This document shows positions 22,290 through 33,388 of a DNA stretch of 64,000 nt, piece after piece. Every line of letters starts with the position of its first letter. Position 1 is the stretch's first letter. Source of the stretch: Schistosoma haematobium (lineage: Eukaryota > Platyhelminthes > Trematoda > Strigeidida > Schistosomatidae); NCBI RefSeq assembly GCF_000699445.3, contig NC_067198.1, forward strand, positions 45,752,691 through 45,816,690. Reading direction: 5' to 3'. The position numbers and the translations under genes are program-made. The notes beneath the pieces were generated by a model. The model was given only the letters and a program-made list of their open reading frames with translations, made no database searches and had not been told where the DNA came from.

Positions 22290-22545
22290 TTCTAACAATG
22301 TCAGTGGTTGAAATTATGAGTCAATTGAAGCTCGACCACCATGAAAAACCTGGAAGCACTGGACGGCCGTTTCGTCCTCGTGTGGGACTCTTCAGCAATG
22401 CGCGCGCACAATCCCGCCCACAGCAAGATTCAAACCCAGGGCCTATCTGTCTCGCGCGCGAGGGCCTAACCATTAGACCACTGAGCCAGTATTATGATTT
22501 CAACCATTGAAATTACTAAAATCTCCACAAAACCCCTTCTAACAA
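22290..22545 (-). mobile_element. SINE B copy with intact ribozyme
   Basis: Complete tRNA-like head and ribozyme on the minus strand. At about 22490 it joins an inverted family end (TTTCAACCATTGAAATTACT, CTCCACAAAACCCC). Confidence 0.82.
22356..22401 (-). ncRNA. Hammerhead ribozyme (type B), intact
   Basis: GCAUUG, CUGAAGA, stem II GUCC/GGAC, GAAA, stem III ACGG/CCGU, cleavage GUC, CAGUGC. All core residues present and stem I fully paired with one wobble. Confidence 0.8.
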
Positions 22546-22764
22546 TGTCATTTACACAAGATTTTATTTCGAACCCTGTTTTTTTTTCATTCATAATTTC
22601 GGTTTGTATTACATTGTTATTTTTGTAGCAGACACTTGTTATTAACTTCAGATGTATGAAATTGAATGTTTGAGGAAAGTTACACTCCATTAGGTGATAC
22701 TCATTGATTAAACCGATGAAAATATAGATGAAGTTGTTGGGGTTCGACTATAATTAAGAATGAT

Positions 22765-23138
22765 TTTCATCACGAACTGACATCAGCTATAATGCCAAAA
22801 CTCTAATTAGTCATCGTCTTTATAGAACTAATTGGATAGTTTTTATTGAATACTGTATTTTGAGACCATTGCATAAGTAGTGTTGAATTTAGATGCAGGG
22901 TTTTGGCTAAGGACGACAAATCGATTGATGAGGTAGTGAACTTTTATGGACTACAATAGTTAGTTAGTTACATCAACCTACCTGTCAATGTCCCCAACTA
23001 ACTTTGACGACTGGTGTGGTAGTGAACAGGAAGAAAGTTGTAGATGACCATATGATTCTACGTAGGCAGGTGTAGACTACCTGTTTGAGGTTTGCGTGAT
23101 CATTGTAAACAATGGTTAGAGACTTTAAGTAGTACGAC
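22765..23138 (+). pseudogene. M fragment and degraded D LINE fragment
   Basis: 22765-22815 matches M (CACGAACTGACATCAGCTAT). 22860-23138 has TTTAGATGCAGGGTTTTGGC and GTAAACAATGGTTAGAGACT as in D at 25860-26905; it is cut off by L. Confidence 0.55.
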
Positions 23139-23139
23139 A

Positions 23140-23680
23140 CTTTATTTTTATTTATTTTATTTGAACACATAAATATTGGTACAAATGGGGCACCAAATAC
23201 GTATGCGCCACACACGCCACTTGATTTTTGTGTTGGATGTGATGCTGTCCGGGTGCTCAAGCCGAAACAGGTGGTTTCCTTAGGAGGCTACTTCTGGAAC
23301 CTTCAACACAGAGGTCTAATCCATAAGGCGGTGGATCAACGTCAGGAGATGCAGTCTCATGGTAGTCGGTGAACAACAATAGGTTCATACGCCATTTGTT
23401 TCCTTAAGATCATAGAGTTCATGTGTACCATCGGCGTGTAATCAGGCTTTTCCAATTACCCTAAGTGGATCCCCCATATCCACCAACCAGGCTAAAGCGC
23501 CAAATATTCTTTTTTCGTCCACTCAATTTCTTAAAGAACACTCTCGCTGTGAGAAGGCACTGATTAGGACTTCCCTGACAGTAGTTGTATGCACATGGTC
23601 ATTTGAGAGCATTTCGAGAAGGAGAGATGAATCTCCCCATTTTCGGCCGTACCAGGGCATTTACGGGCTCAAGTGAATTC
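23140..23680 (-). mobile_element. L element 3' end
   Basis: Starts in TTATTTTATTTGAACACATA and covers the full shared segment to TACCAGGGCATTTACGGG. Confidence 0.78.
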
Positions 23681-23929
23681 ACTCTTCGTTTCCCCTTAGA
23701 TTCTATTTTTCTAAATGCCATAAATTTTATTTTCATTTCTCAAATCTAATTTTCCCCGTATCATATCTCTGATGCATGATTTCTCCTATTATTACTAACA
23801 CTATTAATACATTTACTACACTGTGATTTGACCTGAGAATTTCATTTCGCTGCGTTATAATAAGGTTTAACAACATGAATCAATGTACAAAGAATATTCT
23901 TAGCTTCTGGAGAACTTGTTTGTTATTTT

Positions 23930-24145
23930 ATAGTTGAATTCATGATTCACTTAAAGCTAGATCATCATTGAAAATCTGGACGATTTAGACGGCCGTTTCA
24001 TTCTAGTATAGGACTCCTCATCAGGGCGCATAAACGATCCCGCTTCTCGAGATTCAAACCTAAGACTTATCGTTCTCGCGCATGAACACTTAATGTCTAG
24101 ACCACACAACCAGCTGGCATCCATCAGTGTTAATGTCGAAGCCTT
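23930..24145 (-). mobile_element. SINE B copy, ribozyme decayed
   Basis: The head is recognisable; the ribozyme half has GAATGAAAC and multiple stem changes. Confidence 0.7.
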
Positions 24146-24419
24146 TCTCTTCTAAAGAAAAATATTTAACCTAGTAATCTATGATTTTTTAGGTTAGAAA
24201 CCATTAAAACAAAAATAATGAATATTTAACACTTTGTTTTTAAAGAAACCACTTAAAGTGAATGGTTAATCTTCATTAAAATTGAAAAGTGTTTATATGA
24301 CCTTTTTTGTATAAACATAACACATCATTATTTTCAGTAAAAGCGGATTTGTAGAGACTGTAGGATTTTCATTGAGAATTCGAGAACACTTAATGACTAT
24401 TACATCTACGTTTAAGACT

Positions 24420-24735
24420 TCTCAATAGGGTGCATCTCGATATCCTACTCGGGAATCGTACTCAAGACCTTTGATAGTAGCAGTAAACGTTTAACCACTA
24501 GATCATTGAGCTGAGAGCCAATGGATGTAAGATAGTTATCAACCGCATAGAATGAATGAAGGTTGCAGAGCTTTACGAATTGATTGTAGTTAGCGTTTGT
24601 CAGTGAGACCAAAGATCTTCGGTCTGATCTCTGGATGTGGAACAGTGGATGCGCGCTGCCGAAGAATCCCATATTTGGACGAAACAGCCGTTCAGTACTT
24701 TCAGTTTTTTAGTAGTGACCTAGCTGAGATCAGAT
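24420..24735. mobile_element. SINE B inverted pair, degraded
   Basis: Minus piece at 24420-24535 and plus piece at 24590-24735 (GGACGAAACAGCCGTTCAGT). Confidence 0.65.
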
Positions 24736-25095
24736 CATTATTTATGTTAGTTTATTTTTTGATTACTTAGATCAAAAAATGGTTTTCATCAATAATGTAC
24801 ATATTACCTACAACTAATCAGTATCTTATTCCATCGAGGTATTATGGGAATTATTTCTAACCGGTTGTTTTGTGATTTCTCGTTAGTTCTGTGCTTTGAT
24901 CATTAACGTTGTTTGATTACAGAATAGCTTAGGGAGTATAGTCAAGCACTCAATGACGCATGTTTTAATCACTTAGGATATCAATTAGAGATCCGTTTTG
25001 CAGTTGAATGTCGATAAGGAAAAAAATGCACGTCTAAAGCTGTCAAACAATCATTATCAACTACTTAATATGACAATTTAACATGAGCAATACTA
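24736..25095. other. No recognised feature
   Basis: AT-rich DNA. Confidence 0.45.
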
Positions 25096-25099
25096 AGTT

Positions 25100-25400
25100 A
25101 TGGTGGAGATTTGTAGCTGAAATGGATGATTTAGATCATATCAATATGGGCGTATTACGCTTCTCATTGTTCAAAAATGGAAGAATTTCGTCAAAAAGCA
25201 GGCTTCCACTCGAGAACAACTGTATTCTCTCCACGAGTGTTTTCGTCAGTATGTCCTATCAACAAGTGTAAGATACAAACCTCCAATCAACTGCCATATG
25301 GGATGGAGAATATCTGTGCGAAGTGGAAGAAAAATGGTACACTTAATGATAACACGACCAAACCATCCAGCTCAGAGAATAAAACTCCATCAAAATACCA
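25100..25400. mobile_element. FB element with internal spacer
   Basis: Left end ATGGTGGAGATTTGTAGCTG and right end CCAGCTCAGAGAATAAAACT in inverted orientation around about 200 bp. Confidence 0.65.
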
Positions 25401-25539
25401 AGTCATTCTAACTACTAATCATATAACAAAATGTGCAATAGAATTTTTTCAGTACTATGAACTAATTACGTACGACACTGGGATTTTGTTGAATGGACAA
25501 TCAGTATAAACTTCTCGTCTAATAAAATTTTAGTATTAG

Positions 25540-25855
25540 CTAAAATAGCTCAGTAGTAACGTCGCTTGCGATTACAAATACGCCATGCTAACGAATGTCA
25601 TGTAACGCGAGATGTAGTTAAAGTTTGACTCCTTTATAATCCCAACAAAAAACTTAGTATAATGGACAACTATTCTATAGAGTGACTAACAAGTTGCTCA
25701 AGTTTTAGACAGATAACAAACTTGTGCTTACATTCTATTTAAAGGCCTGAGATTGTAAATAAGATATGCTAATGAAAAAAACAGGCACTACATCTAGTTA
25801 TGGTCTCAGCCTATATATTCTTCTCTGGGTTAGAAGGTTATTCTGTTTACTAATT
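25540..25855 (+). mobile_element. SINE C scrap, then unique DNA
   Basis: AAATAGCTCAGTAGTAACGT resembles the C head; the remainder has no match. Confidence 0.4.
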
Positions 25856-25859
25856 TAAG

Positions 25860-26905
25860 CTTTCTAATAGTTTCTGAGTCTTCACTTATCTTGGAAGTCT
25901 GATCAGCTCTAATGGGTTGGTGTCTGACGAAATCTCAGCACGGATTCAGAAGGCTAGTTTGGCTTTTGTCAACTTACGTCATCAATTAGGATGAAAGCGA
26001 GATATCCGTCTGTCAATTAAGGGATGAGTATACTGTGCAGCAATTCGTTCTGTTCTACTTTACGGATGCGAAACGTGGCCATTAAGAGTTGGAGATACTC
26101 GTAAGCTACTAGTATTTGACCACAGATGTCTTAGAAATATTGCTCACATCATCGGGTAAGCAATAATGAGGTTAGATGCAGGGTATTAGGCAATGCTGAT
26201 AAATCAGCTGATGAGGTTGTGAATCTTCCACGTGTTACGTTTGCCTGAACACCTAATACCGCGACGCGCAATGCTAACCAGTGTTGGGGATGGTTAGAAG
26301 AAAGTTAGGGGCGGCCAAACCAAAACGTGGCATCAGTGCTTGAAGTCACTAACTTCTAGTCTTAGTCGTGTGGGTAGATGCAGACTTCTTGGTTGGCGTC
26401 CTCATGACTATCGTAACCAATGGTTGGAGACTCTGTGTGATATGACTTAGAATCGATCACAATGGTGTAGGTGTGTACAATCTTTGTCTTCACTTAAACC
26501 GTGAGATTAAAATTACTTAATATCTTTCTTTCTACGAACTAATTCTTTCTTCCTGTACTATGTCAGTAACAACGTAGAACTTCGTACGTACGTACATCAG
26601 TTCCAGTTGCCACACCACATTAGCACAGAGATGCAGCGGTCGATTCAAATCCCGTATTGGTAGAGGTAATAAGAGTATAAGCAGTAATCGGGAAGATTAG
26701 TGTTTGGAGATGTTACTTAAAGAGTATAATACAGTACTATGCCCTTTATGCAATCTTTCTTTTATATATTACCACCACTGAATCAACTACTTTTATGAAT
26801 CCGGTGTTCATTTTGCTGAGCTAATCATGTGTGGCAACTTGGACCGATGCATATATGTGCCTGGTCCTACGTTGTAGCTGACTGACTGACTGACTGACTG
26901 AGTCC
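25860..26905 (+). pseudogene. D LINE 3' fragment with (CTGA)n tail
   Basis: Frames with stops read FTYLGSLISS, VYCAAIRSVLLYGCETW, CRVLGNADKSADEVVN and the WHQCL region, the typical C-terminal landmarks of a LINE reverse transcriptase polyprotein. It ends in five to six CTGA units (about 26876-26900). This is a family distinct from R, which ends in TAAG units, and probably also RTE-like. Confidence 0.75.
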
Positions 26906-26989
26906 TCTCACTTTCATGGTCGATTGTAAAACGAAACTTGCTGAAAGTATACGTACCTAAAACTAAAAAATATAATTGAAGAATATGGC

Positions 26990-27080
26990 AACTATTATGA
27001 TGGAGTTTTGTTCTCTAAACTGAATAGTTTGATCGTGGAGTATTCATCATTCTTCTAAACAACATCATAAGCACAATGAT
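26990..27080 (+). mobile_element. FB single arm
   Basis: TTATGATGGAGTTTTGTTCT through AACAACATCATAAGCACAA matches one arm of FB. Confidence 0.65.
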
Positions 27081-27127
27081 GTAAACCATAGTTATTTTGT
27101 ACTCATTTTTCTTTTTCTTTGTTTTAG

Positions 27128-27485
27128 TTATCAACTACTTACACAAGGTGATGATACATTTGAATTGATTCAATTATCAAATGATTTAATCAATAATCTA
27201 CCTTCATTAGTTCCATCTACCTCAATTAATAATGATAATAATCAACTAATCTATTCAAATTATAATAGTTTATCTTATAATACACAAATGGAACATCCAT
27301 TTACTTATCATCAATCGAATACATTATCACCAATAAATCAATTATTACCATATCAAAATCGACCAGAACAATTATATTTAAAAGTTATGAAACCATTAGA
27401 TTGGGAAACTAAACGTAGCTATCAATTTATATTAACTGCTGAAGATAATGGATCACCAGCATTTACCGGTGAAATGAGTTTGATG
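27128..27485 (+). CDS. Protocadherin-like, exon 1 in window (partial cadherin repeat 1)
   Basis: Residues 1-119 of the partial protein. The acceptor TTTGTTTTAG follows a strong pyrimidine run; the first base completes a split codon, so an upstream exon ending in phase 2 must exist. It starts at YQLLTQGDDTFELIQ, the middle strands of a cadherin repeat, so the repeat's own PEN and DxD motifs are on the missing exon. A Asn/Ser/Gln-rich insert of about 60 residues follows, then the repeat resumes with LDWETKRSYQFILTAEDNG, which holds the LDxE and A-x-D calcium-site motifs. The donor ATG|GTAAGT is consensus, phase 0. Confidence 0.9.
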
Positions 27486-27599
27486 GTAAGTTCTTATTTA
27501 TACAAAAAAGTGATCATCATCAAGTTCTTGTTATATTTCATGTAATCCCTGATATCGGTTTATACGTCTGTTGTCTCAGTTCTATGGAAACTGAGTTGC

Positions 27600-28060
27600 A
27601 AAATTTAGGAAAAGATGGGTAGTGGCAAGCAGTGGAATCCAATTTGACGCGCGTTTCGTCCTATTTGGGACTCGTCAGCTGACTGTACCTGTATCCCAAA
27701 GTTAATGTTCACTCCGCGACCCATCGCACAGGCAAGTGGCTATCAGTTCTCATTGGCTAAGTGGATAACGTTATGGTGTGTTGAAGCGAATGGTACTGGG
27801 TTCGAGACACGGAGTGAACATCAATTGTGGGATGCAGATGTATGTAGCTGACGAGTCCAAGATAGGTCGAAACGCATATCCTGGATTTCGCTGCTAGCTA
27901 CTGTATATCTTTGCTTAAATAGTTTGTGACTTAAAGCTATATCAATTCAATCCACACAGGGTGCACATATGCTAACAACATATTGATCAGTTGCAATCCT
28001 AAATAACAATCTAGAGGTACAAGTAAAACAACACCAAGTGAATTTAAATGTAACCACCTT
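27600..28060. mobile_element. SINE A head-to-head pair in intron 1
   Basis: Minus copy at about 27605-27740 and plus copy at 27745-28060, 5' ends adjacent. The plus copy has a tRNA-like GGCTAAGTGGATAACG and GGGTTCGAG, but its cleavage triplet is altered. Confidence 0.8.
27636..27686 (-). ncRNA. Hammerhead ribozyme (type A), core intact but stem I lost
   Basis: Minus strand CUGACGA, GUCC/GGAC, GAAA, ACGC/GCGU, GUC are all perfect. The sequence after cleavage is AAAUUGG instead of CUGGAUU, so it cannot pair with the upstream AGUCAG. Probably not active in cis. Confidence 0.65.
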
Positions 28061-28149
28061 AAAATTGTGAATAACTGACTTGTTAAGGAGTAAAGATTTT
28101 TGGGTTGATTAGCTCATGAAACGTTTTAACAGAATATTTACTAAATACA

Positions 28150-28255
28150 CTCTCACAACAGACCTGGTTTAACACCACTGGTCACAGCTTCTTAAAAGAA
28201 CTCCAGGAAATGCATCTTGAAGTCAGCCACTAGTGAGTAGATGTTGATTAATATC
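28150..28255 (-). mobile_element. SINE B 5'-extension fragment
   Basis: ACAGACCTGGTTTAACACCA through CCACTAGTGAGTAGATG, as at 49605-49700. Confidence 0.6.
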
Positions 28256-28404
28256 AAACTGTACATCTTTGTTCAGATTTGAAGAAAACAAACTTAAATA
28301 TGACTTGTGTATATCGTGATTCAATTTAATAATGAAACACTTCTCATTTTAGTCTTCTCATCAGTATAGTAAGTACAACACATCCCACTCTTAATACTAC
28401 ACTT

Positions 28405-28895
28405 AGCCTCCAATTGCCCTGGTACGACCGAGAGTGAGGAGAGTCAGCTCTCCTTCTCAAAATGATCTCACATGGCCACTTGCATACAACTACTGCCAAG
28501 GAAGTCCTAATCACAAACACCTCGTGGAGAGGTCGTTGTCTAAAAAAAGAAGAGAAGGAAAAGTGAATTTCCGGGGTCTAACCAAGTTGGTGGATATAGA
28601 GGATCCACCTAGGGGAGTTGGAAAACCTTGATTCCAAACTAATGATGCACATGGGCTCCAGAATCCTGAAGGAACAAATGGCATATGAAGCAATTATTGG
28701 TCGACGACTACCATGAAACTGCATCTTCTGACGTTGCTCCACTAACTTGTGGATCAGACCTTTATGTCAAAGGCTTCGGGTGTGGTCCCCTAAGGAAACC
28801 ACTTGATTCGGTTTGAGCACCTGGGCACTATCCCACCCCTCTATTTGGTACCTTCTTGTATCAATGTTTATGTGTCTAAATAAACAAATAAAAAC
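28405..28895 (+). mobile_element. L element 3' end in intron 1, sense
   Basis: Runs from TGCCCTGGTACGACCGAG to TATGTGTCTAAATAAACAAA. Same segment as the minus copies, here in gene orientation, with an AATAAA-like tail. Confidence 0.78.
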
Positions 28896-29023
28896 GACAT
28901 CTCATAAGTTGTATAGTTTCTACATGAATTGAATGGTAAAGCTCAATACTAGGCAATTATGAATGTATGATTTCTTCTATTAAATAATGTAATGTTACTT
29001 ATATATTTACATTCTAATTTTAG

Positions 29024-29233
29024 ATCATTGTCACTGATGAAAATGATAATCATCCTATATTTCGTAATAAAAGTTTAATGATTAGTGTACCAGAAAATTC
29101 ACCTGAAGGTTTACATCTTATACAATTAATTGCTGATGATCCAGATGATGGAAAATCTGGTCAAATTATTTATAGTTTAATAAACAATGATGTCAACATT
29201 AAGCCACCATCATCATCCTCCTCCTCCTCCTCC

Positions 29234-29265
<32 letters not shown>

Positions 29266-30064
29266 GCTATCGAATAGTAATGATCATTCCAATCAACGTC
29301 AATTACATAACAATACTCATACTACTAATAATAGTAATGAAATGAAGAAAAGCTTATTTGAAATTGATTCTAAAACTGGTTGGTTAATTATAAATGGACA
29401 TTTAGATTATGAAATATCAAAACATCATCTTCTACGTGTCATAGCTCGTGATCAATCGAATCATCCAGGATTTGATGAAGCAATCATTAGTGTTTATATT
29501 ACAGATATCAATGATATTGCACCACAGATTACAGTAGAATCAGTAAATCGTATTTCATCAAATCAATCGATTATTGATAATCATCATCATCATAATAATA
29601 ATCAATATAAGAATAATATATTACAAGTGTATATCAATGAAACTCCTGGACATAATATAATGAATTATAAATTAGAAAATGAATATACTAGTCATGATAA
29701 TTTATTACCAACTATGATACAATTATTAGCTTTTGTAGTTGTAAATGATCCAGATACTGGTCCCGGTGGTACATTTCAATGTCATTTAGAATCAAATACA
29801 ATAGATAACAATGATAATCATAATAATAATAAAGCATTTAGATCCAAGTTACATTATCCAACACAATATACATTGAATGAACAAAATCATTATTTGTCAT
29901 TCATTCCAACTCCTAGTACTAATACTATTCGTAGTACTACTGGTACTATAAGTCATAGTTCAATTGTTGGAATGTTTCAATTAAATCCAATATCTAATTT
30001 CAATTATGAATTAAATACAATTTATGGATTTGATTATGAATTTAGTAAAACAGAATCAGTAAAG
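29024..30064 (+). CDS. Protocadherin-like, exon 2 (end of repeat 1, repeat 2, most of repeat 3)
   Basis: Residues 120-466. Opens with IIVTDENDNHPIF, the DxNDN calcium linker closing repeat 1. Repeat 2 has SVPENSPEG, ADDPDDGKSG, a polymorphic-looking Ser run (29203-29270), FEIDSKTGWL, LDYE and ARDQSNHPG, but its closing linker is DINDIAP, where the second N-D pair has decayed. Repeat 3 begins with a His/Asn-rich insert, then INETPG, NDPDTGPGG, another Asn insert, and FDYEFSKTESVK at the exon end. The acceptor CTAATTTTAG and donor AAG|GTAAGT are consensus; phase 0 on both sides. At 1041 bp it is one of the two large exons. Confidence 0.93.
29203..29270 (+). repeat. Coding (TCM)n microsatellite
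   Basis: An in-frame TCA/TCC run encodes about 20 serines inside cadherin repeat 2. A multiple of three keeps the frame; length variation is expected. Confidence 0.85.
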
Positions 30065-30134
30065 GTAAGTTAAATGGTGTTGTCGTTTTTGTTGTTTATT
30101 TGTTTTAAATAGTGTTTATCAAGGTTATTTATAT

Positions 30135-30227
30135 TAGATGTGAAACGCTTACATGCGAGACCGACAGGTCTTGGGTTCGAATCTTGTGTGGCGGAATCGT
30201 GGATGCGCACTACTGAGGAGGGCCATT

Positions 30228-30263
<36 letters not shown>

Positions 30264-31050
30264 ACACATAAATATTGGTAAAAGAGGGCATCAAATATAT
30301 ATGCGCCACACTGTAGAATAATAAAACGTATTTGGCGGCAGCATACAATTTTCAACCAGGCAATGACTCGAGAACGTTTAGATAGAACCGAGTTTCCACC
30401 ATAGGCGAGTTGCTGTATAAGTCGGAAAATAAGGATACATAAAGTGGGAATAAAAGAGAGTGAGTAAATGACGTAGTAAATAATAATAATAATAACGTGA
30501 ATCGTTTGACTGTTAATCGAACCAAGTATAGTATTTTCCCTAAGTATTGTCATTTCATTCTGTTTGTGTGTGGGCTGTGATAATGCCCGGGTGCCCAGAC
30601 CGAAGCAGGTGGTTTCCTTAGGTGGCCACACCCGGAGCCTTCGACCTAAAGGTCTAACACACAAAGCAGTGGGGCATCTTGAGGAGATGCAATCCCATGG
30701 TAGCCGGTGACCAACAGTTGGTTCATAAGCCATTTGTTCCTTCAGGATACTGGTGCCTATGTGCACCATTGGTTTGAGATCCGATTAGAGCGCCGGATAT
30801 TCGCCTTTCGTCCTGTCATGTTCATAAACAACACCGGTGCCACGAGAAGGCAATGAGTAGGACTTCCTTGGCAGAGGCTGTATACACATGGCCGTGTGAG
30901 AGCATTTCGAGAGGGAGGGCCCACCCCACCCTCGGCCATACCAGTGAATTTGGGGGACATACTAAGACGAAATAGCTGTCTAGTGCTTCCAAGTTTTCCA
31001 TGGTGGTGGTGGTCTAGCTTTAAATAACTCATGATCTCAACTATTGAACT
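30135..31050 (+). mobile_element. SINE B split by an L insertion, intron 2
   Basis: 30140-30227 has the tRNA-like head and GGGTTCGAATCTTG up to CTGAGGA; 30956-31045 resumes at ACATACTAAGACGAAAT and ends CATGATCTCAAC. The interruption falls inside stem II of the ribozyme. Confidence 0.82.
30228..30955 (-). mobile_element. L element 3' end, nested in SINE B
   Basis: Begins with (TTTA)n (30228-30262), the reverse of its tail, followed by the shared L segment. About 235 bp of unrelated AT-rich DNA (30310-30545) lies within it. Confidence 0.8.
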
Positions 31051-31065
31051 CATTTATGTTGTTGT

Positions 31066-31356
31066 AGGCGAGACTATAAATTTATGTATGATCTTTAAGT
31101 GACGCTAGTGACTTTAAGAGTGTTCACGTAATAACTAGGACCAAATGAAGGTTACAAACCAATGTGAGAAATTAGAAATATGATTTGCAGTTGATGGTTA
31201 AGATTAGGAATTAGATTTAGGGTTTTGTATTATGAAATGACATCATTTATGATGCCAAAACTCTATTTAGCCAAATAAATGAGTGAAATTCGCGCCGAAA
31301 TGCCAGATCTGTTATTTTATACCTGATTGGTTTGTCCATAAATTACAGTCTCGCCA
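31066..31356 (+). mobile_element. M (TIR element), nearly complete
   Basis: GGCGAGACTATAAATTTATG at the left and TCCATAAATTACAGTCTCGC at the right are inverted. About 290 bp and no ORF: a MITE-like non-autonomous DNA element. Confidence 0.75.
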
Positions 31357-31659
31357 ACTTGGTTAATTGGAATGAGAGCTTGTGTTTTCATCAAACTTCT
31401 TTTTTTATCGCTTATTAGAGAGACATTGAATAATGTTGTGGAGTAATGTGTGTTCTTTGTGTAACTGGGATCGAATGTTTTATCTAACTGAAATTTCGAT
31501 CAACAATACTGTGAGAAATTATGTTTTAATTGATATTCGCAATGTTAATCTGCCAAACTAATGTGATAAGTGTTCAATCAACAATCCTTAATCCACATAT
31601 TTTTGAAGTTGTTGTGCTAGCAAAAGATGTACCGATTAGCTTGTCACTGACTAACCTAT

Positions 31660-31885
31660 GCTACTTGTACTTACTTACTTACTTACGCCTGTTACCCCCA
31701 ATAGCGGATAGGCCGCCGACTAGCATTCTTCAACCCACTCTGTCCTGAGCCTTCCTTTCTAGTTCTATCCAATTCTTGTTCATCCTTCCCATGTCTGTCT
31801 CCATTTCTCAGCGTAAAGTGTTCCTAGGTCTTCCTCTTCACCTCCTTTGGCTGTGAGGATCCTCAGTGAGGGCATTAGAAGTTGA
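31660..31885 (-). mobile_element. R LINE 3' fragment
   Basis: Starts (CTTA)n CGCCTGTTAC; the reverse strand encodes an [11 protein letters not shown] region and part of a RREM-like region. Confidence 0.75.
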
Positions 31886-33377
31886 TGATTTACATAATTA
31901 ATTGTAGGTATACTCGGATAGGTTTTCCTCTGAACTTTTTGATGAATAGGATACGGATAGATTGTAAACAGACGAGAGAAAGCCTAGAGTAGAACTCGAT
32001 TTATAATGATTCATATCTCCGAGGCTGTGACTTGTGTTCTGGACTCAACTGGCTGGGCTGGACAGGGAAGCAGGACTAATCGGAACTGTAGGCCGTTCGT
32101 TCGTGTTTACGTGTCACTGTAGTCGATCGATAAGTACTCTGCTCTCTAATTTTCCAGTCAAGGACACAACAATTAGCACAGGGTAAAAATCGACAACAAC
32201 CTAAAGTCATAACAAATATTATAACATTAAAGAAGACGTAAGCGTCATGTAAGTAAGTCGTGAAGGTAAAATAGGATACTGTTATAACTTGTGCCCTTAT
32301 CGATGTATAACGTAACAATAACGCCAACTAGAAAACAGTGAATTATCAACCGAACCAATGACGTATAAATCCATACGAGCAGTTTAGATCCCTTATCGGT
32401 TCTTCATCCTGCCTAGCCCTGCCTGTTGAGTCCAGAACACTAATCTCAGCCTCTGCAATATGGATCCTTATATTTCAAGCATAGTGGGTTTATATACAAA
32501 CCAAACAGACCACATCGTACCATAAAAATAGAAAACAACATCTGTACAATATTTAACGAGTGAAATAATGGCCAATAGGGAATGTCCATTAAAGTCCAAG
32601 GACATCAATAGATATTGATTGGTATATTCCTCTGCATCCCTAACAAGAACACAGGTGAGGACAACCGAATTATATTTAGCACAACATTACAGAGTTACTT
32701 AGTAAAATAGAAAAAACCATACTATAGTGCTTAATATGCAAAATGTTCAATAACTGTCTCGAACTTCATTGTTCTTGAATTTCCATACTAATTGCTTTCT
32801 ATTCCCGCTCTTTCTTTCTTGATCTTCTTAATCTTCTGCTGCCAGCCATTACATTCCTGACTCGTGTCATATACTACTTATGTCAATATAATTAGCACGC
32901 ATCGCAGTGGAAGATAGTAAGTAATAGACTGCGTATAACTCAAAAATGGTAAATCGTATACTAATAATTCATAGATCACAATAAAGCTTATAATAAGAGG
33001 AATATGAATATGTATAGTTCAGTTACATAACAGCTATACAATAAATGATTACATGTTTAGTATTAATCCAGAACTAGGTCCAATCAGTTACCATTCATTA
33101 TTCTCATCGGGATATAACAGATATGTCAATTACAAGTTGTTAAGATGGGAAGTAACAGAAGAAATAAAACTTAAGATTTGTTAAATACACCATATGTATA
33201 CAAAATTCAGTTAAACGAATGAATAGACAGTTTACAGTCAACAAATTACTATCAACTTCCTATTCTGAGTAATTTTTGATAACTTAGGGAGGTGTTAGCT
33301 TAAACTACAAGTTACTAGTCTGTACAATTGAATTAAGATGATTCTGAATTCGAATTCAGCTAAATTATAATTATGCT
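31886..33377 (+). repeat. Unclassified repeat U1 copy and flanks
   Basis: 32290-33130 matches 1140-1600 (CTCAGCCTCTGCAATATGG, TTTCAAGCATAGTGGG, TAATAAGAGGAATATG). Flanking parts are not recognised. Confidence 0.5.
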
Positions 33378-33388
33378 GCAATAATTTA

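Noticed and set aside
27165..27545. Independent small gene at 27165
   Set aside because: It is exon 1 of the cadherin gene; the frame past 27485 is intron.
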